Assembly: GCA_030151725.1 (NCBI GenBank)
Contig: JASLDD010000088.1
Span: 1 to 17,799, forward strand
Length of the DNA: 17,799 nucleotides
Direction of reading: 5' to 3'
From: Solirubrobacteraceae bacterium
GTDB lineage: Bacteria > Actinomycetota > Thermoleophilia > Solirubrobacterales > Solirubrobacteraceae
The translations under genes were made by a program, and so were the position numbers. Below are positions 13,968-17,799 of this stretch, one piece after another (position 1 is the stretch's first letter; every line of letters begins with the position of its first letter). The notes beneath the pieces were generated by a model. The model did no database searches and was not told where the DNA came from. It saw only the letters and a list, made by a program, of their open reading frames with translations.

Positions 13968-14621
13968 GTGCGCGGTCGGTTTCTCCCAGGGCAGACTGTG
14001 CTCTCTCTCGGAGCCTTGGCGCTCGCGTCTCTATCGGCAGGCGGGTGCGGCGGCGGCGCACATCAGGACGCGGCCGAACCGAGCGGCACGTTTCAAGTGA
14101 AGCTCGTGCATGCCAGCTTCTCCAAGGGCCAGGCGGTGGCGCGCCCAGCGACCATGGAACTGCAGGTGCGCAACACAGGCTCCCGCGCCGTGCCCAACGT
14201 GGCGGTAACGGTCGACTCGTTCAACTACACCTCCAACGCTCCAGAACTGGCAGCCGACAAGCGGCCGGTGTGGGCGATCGAACAGGGGCCGGGCGCGATC
14301 GCCAAGGCCCCCGTGGAAACCCAGGAAGTGAGCACGCCCGGCGGCGGGCAGACGGCATACCTCAACACGTGGGCGCTCGGTCGCCTCGCGCCCGGAAAGA
14401 CGGCGAGCTTCACCTGGAAGGTCGTGCCGGTCAAGCCGGGAACCCATACGGTGCGCTTCGCCGTCGCGGCCGGTCTGGCAGGGAAGGCCAAAGCTCGGCT
14501 CGCCTCCGGGGGCATCGTGCACGGGCAGTTCACAGTTGACATCGCCGGTGCGCCTCCCACCAAGCACGTGAACCCAAGCACCGGACGCATCGAACCCGGC
14601 GCCTTCCCCGCCAGTCCTTAG
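13968..14621 (+). CDS. Secreted lipoprotein with Ig-like (CARDB-like) domain
   Basis: A 217-residue protein with a short basic N-terminus (MRGRFLPGQ), a hydrophobic segment (VLSLGALALASL) and a lipobox-like SAGGC followed by GGG, which indicates lipid anchoring outside the membrane. The mature part has the beta-sandwich style of CARDB/DUF11-type domains: TMELQVRNTGSRAVPNVAVT, LNTWALGRLAPGKTASFTWK and PGTHTVRFAVAAGL, the pattern of a repeated extracellular adhesive or scaffold fold. No catalytic motif is visible. The start is uncertain: the frame is open from 13707; GTG 13968 gives a normal-length signal peptide, while GTG 13926 would make it 14 residues longer; neither has a good ribosome binding site. 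Being divergent from the Mce-like operon, it might be a periplasmic partner, but this is only positional evidence. Confidence 0.75.
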   Translation: MRGRFLPGQTVLSLGALALASLSAGGCGGGAHQDAAEPSGTFQVKLVHASFSKGQAVARPATMELQVRNTGSRAVPNVAVTVDSFNYTSNAPELAADKRPVWAIEQGPGAIAKAPVETQEVSTPGGGQTAYLNTWALGRLAPGKTASFTWKVVPVKPGTHTVRFAVAAGLAGKAKARLASGGIVHGQFTVDIAGAPPTKHVNPSTGRIEPGAFPASP

Positions 14622-14654
14622 CGCTCCACTCCAGACACGTCGGTTTGGCCGACT

Positions 14655-14678
14655 GTCGAAAAAATCGACGGTCGATTT
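14655..14678. promoter_or_regulatory. Three-part inverted repeat upstream of the type III glutamine synthetase
   Basis: AAATCGAC (14662-14669) and GTCGATTT (14671-14678) form a perfect 8-bp inverted repeat around one G. An extra GTCGA at 14655-14659 can alternatively pair with TCGAC (14665-14669) across AAAAA. The block is 34 nt after the lipoprotein stop and 127 nt before the glutamine synthetase start. It could be a regulator operator or, less likely, a terminator, since the stem is AT-balanced and there is no following T-run. Confidence 0.4.
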
Positions 14679-14784
14679 CGCCATTCGGTGATCCCCTTCG
14701 GGCTGCATCGCATTACGATTGCCTTCGGCCCTGCCCTCGTCGGAGCCCCGCGCGAAGCACTCACGCGCCGTCCAACCTTTTCTC

Positions 14785-14790
14785 AGGAGG
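14785..14790 (+). promoter_or_regulatory. AGGAGG ribosome binding site with long spacing
   Basis: A perfect AGGAGG lies 14 nt before ATG 14805. The spacing is longer than usual, but no in-frame ATG, GTG or TTG occurs closer, and the protein from 14805 has the family's usual length. Confidence 0.6.
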
Positions 14791-14804
14791 AATCGACTCA
14801 GCCC

Positions 14805-16958
14805 ATGCCAAGGACCCGTCAGCAGAACGTCACCGCCGCGCAGTGGAGTGCCAACGGAAGCGCACTCGGGTCTCCCGACCTGACCCTCCAGAACAACCAG
14901 ATCTTTGGGTCGAACGTCTTCTCCGCCGGGGTGCAGCGCCACCGCCTCCCCAAGCACGTGTTCCGTGCCCTGCAGGCCACCTTCGCCCGTGGCGAGGCGC
15001 TCGACGCCTCGATCGCCGACCAGGTCGCCCAGGCAATGAAGGAGTGGGCGATGGAGAAGGGCGCCACCCACTACACGCACTGGTTCCAGCCGCTGACTGG
15101 CTCGACGGCGGAGAAGCACGACTCCTTCTATGGACCCGATGGCGAGGGCAATGCGATCGCGGAATTCTCCGGCAAGGAGCTGATCCAGGGCGAGCCCGAC
15201 GCATCCTCCTTCCCGAGCGGCGGCATTCGCGCAACATTCGAGGCACGTGGCTACACCGCCTGGGACCCCACCTCCCCCGCGTTCGTGCTCGAGAACCCGA
15301 ACGGGACCCTGCTCTGCATCCCGACGGCCTTCACCTCCTGGACAGGAGAGGCTCTCGACAACAAGATCCCGCTGCTGCGCTCGATGGACGCGCTCTCGGG
15401 CACGGCCGTCAGCGCGCTGAAGCTGCTCGGCATCGACGACGTCAAGCACGTCTTCACGACGACGGGCTGCGAGCAGGAGTACTTCCTGATCGACGAGCAG
15501 TACTACTTCGAACGTCCCGACCTGCTGACCACCGGGCGTACGCTCTTCGGCGCCAAACCGCCAAAGGGTCACGAGCTCGACGACCACTACTTCGGCTCCA
15601 TCCCCGAGCGGGTGCTGGCCTACATGCTCGAGGTCGAGCTCGAGCTGGCGAAGCTGGGCGTGCCGATCAAGACCCGTCACAACGAGGTTGCCCCCAACCA
15701 GTTCGAGGTTGCCCCGATCTTCGAGAACTCGAACGTCGGCTCTGACCACCAGATGATCACCATGCAGATCCTGCAGAACACGGCCCGCCGCTATGGCCTC
15801 GTCTGCCTGTTGCACGAGAAGCCCTTCGCCGGAGTCAACGGCTCGGGCAAGCACAACAACTGGTCGATGGGCACCGACACCGGAGCGAACCTGCTGGAGC
15901 CGGGTGCGACCCCCTCGGAGAACCTCTCCTTCCTGTTCTTCTGCACGGCCGTCATCCAGGCCGTGAACACGCACCAGCAGCTCTTGCGCGCCTCGATCGC
16001 GAGTGCCGGTCAGGACCATCGCCTCGGTGCCAACGAGGCGCCGCCGGCGATCATCTCGATCTTCCTCGGGACGGATCTCGAAAAGGTCTTCACGGCGATC
16101 GAGGCCGGGAAAGTGCAGCCGTCCAAGCCGGGGTCCTTCCTCGGCTTCGGAACCCCGGTGCTGCCGCCCCTGCCACTGCACGGCGCCGACCGCAACCGCA
16201 CGAGCCCGTTTGCCTTCACCGGCAACAAGTTCGAGTTCCGCGCGCTCGGCTCGACGGCCGCGCCCGCCTTCCCGAACACGGTCCTGAACACGATCGTCGC
16301 CGAGGCGGTCGAGGATCTGGCCGACAAGCTGAAGGCGCTGCTGAAAGGCTCGACCACGATCGAGAAGGCCGTCACGGCGGTCGTCAAGGAGTCCTGGGCG
16401 GCCAACAAGCAGGTCGTCTTCGGCGGCGACGGCTACTCGGAGGCGTGGCACAAGGAAGCGGAGAAGCGCGGGCTGGCAAACCTCAAAACGACGCCCGACG
16501 CGCTGCCCTGGATCGTCGAGAAATCGACCGTCGCCACGTTCAAGAAATACAAGATCCTCTCCAAGCGCGAGCTCGAGGCGCGCTACGACGTCTACACCGA
16601 GCAGTACGTGATGAACCTCAACATCGAGGCCGAGACCGCCGCCTCGATCGCCCGCACGATGCTCCTTCCGGCCGCCGTGAGGTACCTGAACGAGCTCAAG
16701 GCTACGGGCCTGGAGGATCTCGTCGGCGAGGTCGAGCCGGTCGTGAAGGAGTTCCACTACGCCCTGCTCAAGCTCGAGGACGCCAACCTCGACGAGAACC
16801 ACCCGGACAGCTCGGCGCAGAAGGAGGCGGTCTACATGCGCGACACGGTCATCGTCGCCATGGACGACGTCCGCGAGACGGCGGACCGTCTCGAGAAGCT
16901 CGTCGCCGACGACCTCTGGCCGCTGCCGAAGTACTTGGAGATGCTCTTCATCAAGTAA
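14805..16958 (+). CDS. glnN: Glutamine synthetase type III
   Basis: A 717-residue enzyme making glutamine from glutamate, ammonia and ATP; type III enzymes are usually about 700-730 residues, far longer than types I and II, so the gene is complete. Family motifs are clear: the N-terminal FGSNVFSAGVQRHRLPKHVF, the metal-site block TTGCEQEYFLID (about 219-230), RHNEVAPNQFEVAPIFE (about 291-307), NGSGKHNNWSMGTDTG (about 345-360, nucleotide/glutamate site), SAGQDHRLGANEAPPAIISI and FTGNKFEFRALGS (C-terminal catalytic part). Helical C-terminal sequence (EKLVADDLWPLPKYLEMLF) ends the protein. The frame is open to 14688, but ATG 14805 has an AGGAGG upstream. It stands alone between the lipoprotein gene and the MetH gene. 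The inverted repeat at 14655-14678 is a candidate control site. Codon use is strongly GC3-rich, as in a well-expressed gene. Confidence 0.96.
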   Translation: MPRTRQQNVTAAQWSANGSALGSPDLTLQNNQIFGSNVFSAGVQRHRLPKHVFRALQATFARGEALDASIADQVAQAMKEWAMEKGATHYTHWFQPLTGSTAEKHDSFYGPDGEGNAIAEFSGKELIQGEPDASSFPSGGIRATFEARGYTAWDPTSPAFVLENPNGTLLCIPTAFTSWTGEALDNKIPLLRSMDALSGTAVSALKLLGIDDVKHVFTTTGCEQEYFLIDEQYYFERPDLLTTGRTLFGAKPPKGHELDDHYFGSIPERVLAYMLEVELELAKLGVPIKTRHNEVAPNQFEVAPIFENSNVGSDHQMITMQILQNTARRYGLVCLLHEKPFAGVNGSGKHNNWSMGTDTGANLLEPGATPSENLSFLFFCTAVIQAVNTHQQLLRASIASAGQDHRLGANEAPPAIISIFLGTDLEKVFTAIEAGKVQPSKPGSFLGFGTPVLPPLPLHGADRNRTSPFAFTGNKFEFRALGSTAAPAFPNTVLNTIVAEAVEDLADKLKALLKGSTTIEKAVTAVVKESWAANKQVVFGGDGYSEAWHKEAEKRGLANLKTTPDALPWIVEKSTVATFKKYKILSKRELEARYDVYTEQYVMNLNIEAETAASIARTMLLPAAVRYLNELKATGLEDLVGEVEPVVKEFHYALLKLEDANLDENHPDSSAQKEAVYMRDTVIVAMDDVRETADRLEKLVADDLWPLPKYLEMLFIK

Positions 16959-17097
16959 CTGGAGGCCGCGCAGGGCGGGCCGCCGCCGACTCACTCGACT
17001 CGCTTGCGCGAGATCGGGGGACGGGGCGGCTTCCCCTGGCGCACCCGCCGGGTGACCCGCTGCTGCTGCAGACCGTGGGTCGAGAGCTTCTGCCGGC

Positions 17098-17142
17098 GGT
17101 CCGACCCACCCCGGTCCGACCCACCCCGGTCCGACCCACCCC
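17098..17142 (+). repeat. Tandem repeat, 3 copies of a 15-bp unit
   Basis: The unit GGTCCGACCCACCCC occurs three times without any mismatch at 17098-17112, 17113-17127 and 17128-17142, followed by a partial GGT. The unit itself contains the small palindrome GGTCCGACC-like half sites. It lies 127 nt before the MetH start. Perfect identity suggests recent slippage or selection for a repeated binding site. Confidence 0.95.
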
Positions 17143-17162
17143 GGTACCTCTTTCGGCGAGCG

Positions 17163-17184
17163 CTGTATAGCCATGGTCATACAG
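17163..17184. promoter_or_regulatory. 22-bp imperfect palindrome, candidate operator
   Basis: The arms CTGTAT (17163-17168) and ATACAG (17179-17184) are exact inverted repeats around the palindromic core CCATGG (17171-17176), with two mismatched base pairs between arm and core. The site lies 84 nt before the MetH start codon, between the tandem repeat and the start-proximal hairpin. The size and symmetry fit a dimeric repressor such as a GntR or TetR family member; no specific regulator is recognised. Confidence 0.5.
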
Positions 17185-17228
17185 AAGTCGCGAAGTACGA
17201 CACGTACGACGCGTCCCGACAGCCACCC

Positions 17229-17241
17229 GGAGCAAAGCTCC
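17229..17241 (+). promoter_or_regulatory. Small hairpin near the MetH start
   Basis: GGAGC (17229-17233) and GCTCC (17237-17241) pair exactly around AAA. Outer AGCC (17221-17224) can pair with GGCT (17254-17257), leaving an internal loop containing CGCAACCGG. The outer arm ends 11 nt before the start codon, so pairing would affect the initiation region. The GGAG inside the stem is too far from the start to be its ribosome binding site. Confidence 0.35.
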
Positions 17242-17268
17242 TCGCAACCGGACGGCTAGCATGAATCG

Positions 17269-17799
17269 ATGGCCCGCGACTACCTGAAAGCGATCTCCGA
17301 GCACGTCGTCGTCTACGACGGCGGCATGGGCGCCACCCTGGAGCAGTTCGAGCTGACCAGCGAGGACTATGGAGGGCTGTCCGGCAAGTGCCACGAGGCG
17401 CTCGTCTTGAACCGCCCCGACGTGATCGAGGGGGTGCACAACTCGATGCTCGAGGCGGGCGCGGAAGTGCTCGAGACCGACACCTTCCAGGGCTCGCGCA
17501 TCAAGCTGGAGGAGTGGGGCTTGGCCGACTACACCGTCGAGATAAACACCAAGGCGGCTGAAATCGCGCGCCAGGCAGCCGGCGAGAACCGCTTTGTGGC
17601 GGGCTCGATCGGCCCGACCGGCTACCTGCCTGCATCGGAGGAGCCATCGCTCGGGCAGATCCGCTTCGGCGAGCTGGTGGAGGTCTTCACCGAGCAGGCA
17701 GCGGCACTGATCGACGGGGGCGCGGACCTGCTGATCATCGAGACGGCCCAGGACATCCTCGAGGTCAAGGCGGCCATCTTCGGGGCTCGTGCAGCCTTC
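17269..17799 (+). CDS. metH: MetH-type methionine synthase, N-terminal part (homocysteine S-methyltransferase domain)
   Basis: The 177 codons to the window edge encode the start of a homocysteine methyltransferase domain, a TIM barrel that methylates homocysteine to methionine. Family segments are VVVYDGGMGATLEQF near the N-terminus, KCHEALVLNRPDVIEGVHNS, LEAGAEVLETDTFQGSRIKL, FVAGSIGPTGYLP and GADLLIIETAQDILEVKAAI. These match the cobalamin-dependent MetH N-terminus closely, whereas the zinc Cys residues lie further downstream and are not visible. The start is ATG 17269; the ATG at 17261 is in another frame. No strong Shine-Dalgarno is seen. Because the gene is cut, a two-domain enzyme or a stand-alone homocysteine methyltransferase (as fused to MTHFR in some bacteria) cannot be excluded. 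Confidence 0.85.
   Translation, partial: MARDYLKAISEHVVVYDGGMGATLEQFELTSEDYGGLSGKCHEALVLNRPDVIEGVHNSMLEAGAEVLETDTFQGSRIKLEEWGLADYTVEINTKAAEIARQAAGENRFVAGSIGPTGYLPASEEPSLGQIRFGELVEVFTEQAAALIDGGADLLIIETAQDILEVKAAIFGARAAF

Larger units (their letters stand above)
16959..17268 (+). promoter_or_regulatory. Upstream region of the MetH gene (310 nt without a gene)
   Basis: No supported gene lies here. The first part is very GC-rich, with small hairpins GGGG (17023-17026)/CCCC (17033-17036) and CACCC (17042-17046)/GGGTG (17050-17054), which could end the glutamine synthetase transcript although no T-run follows. Then come a 3 x 15 bp tandem repeat (17098-17142), a 22-bp imperfect palindrome (17163-17184) and a hairpin at 17229-17241 just before the start codon. 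I looked for SAM, SAH and cobalamin riboswitch cores and found none. Confidence 0.5.

Noticed and set aside
17098..17142. CRISPR-like repeats
   Set aside because: The 15-bp units are contiguous with no spacers, and no cas gene is nearby; this is a simple tandem repeat.
14031..17180. A 1049-residue open frame on the minus strand opposite the lipoprotein and glutamine synthetase genes
   Set aside because: It is antisense to two well-supported genes, Arg/Leu/Glu-rich without family motifs, and its N-terminus simply reads the 15-bp repeat as GWVGP units. High GC3 in glnN explains its openness.
17174..17268. SAM-I/SAM-IV riboswitch upstream of metH
   Set aside because: Only GGTCAT and GCAACC fragments resemble the core; the GAGGGA, GATGAAGCC-type and pseudoknot elements are missing.

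Overview
The window is GC-rich, densely packed bacterial DNA with many GTG/TTG starts and 1-4 nt gene overlaps. An actinobacterial-type integration host factor (mIHF-like), paired YrbE/MlaE permeases with an Mkl/MlaF-type ATPase, an HAE3/MMPL-type RND protein and a [3Fe-4S] ferredoxin of the P450-partner type point to a deep-branching actinobacterium. My best guess is the class Thermoleophilia (Solirubrobacterales-like). That assignment is inference from protein style, not from a marker-gene comparison.

Layout. (1) 2-1784, plus strand: the C-terminal end of a membrane protein (probably ferric-reductase-like), a NuoF-like flavin/Fe-S protein and a small ferredoxin, joined by two ATGA overlaps; a compact electron-transfer module. 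(2) 4267-1791, minus strand: a GNAT-fold acyltransferase, a small single-TM protein and an AlkA-like DNA glycosylase with overlapping ends. (3) 4273-5592, plus: a PLP-dependent alpha-oxoamine synthase (serine-palmitoyltransferase-like active site), divergent from the GNAT gene with only 5 nt between the start codons. (4) 5593-5915: leader region with hairpins, then the mIHF-like gene (5916-6299). (5) 13786-6007, minus: a seven-gene run of two MlaE permeases, an MlaF-type ATPase with a long acidic N-terminus, an RND transporter, a membrane-anchored thioredoxin-fold protein, a stand-alone B3/B4 (PheRS-beta editing-type) protein and a conserved coiled-coil protein whose 3' end runs deep into the mIHF gene. 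(6) 13787-13967: divergent control region with a perfect 10-bp-stem hairpin. (7) 13968-14621, plus: a small lipoprotein. (8) 14805-16958, plus: type III glutamine synthetase. (9) 16959-17268: regulatory-looking spacer with a 3 x 15 bp tandem repeat, a 22-bp imperfect palindrome and a start-proximal hairpin, followed by the 5' part of a MetH-type homocysteine methyltransferase (17269 to the window end).

How the parts may fit. Two stretches suggest envelope-lipid biology. One is the oxoamine synthase/GNAT pair, which could make a sphingoid base and N-acylate it as in the bacterial ceramide pathway. The other is the Mce-like ABC core next to an RND transporter but with no MCE (MlaD) protein in the window. 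The least explained unit is the translationally coupled RND - redoxin - B3/B4 - coiled-coil set. The glutamine synthetase and MetH genes look like ordinary nitrogen and methionine metabolism with interesting upstream DNA. No rRNA, tRNA, CRISPR array, transposase or prophage gene was seen.
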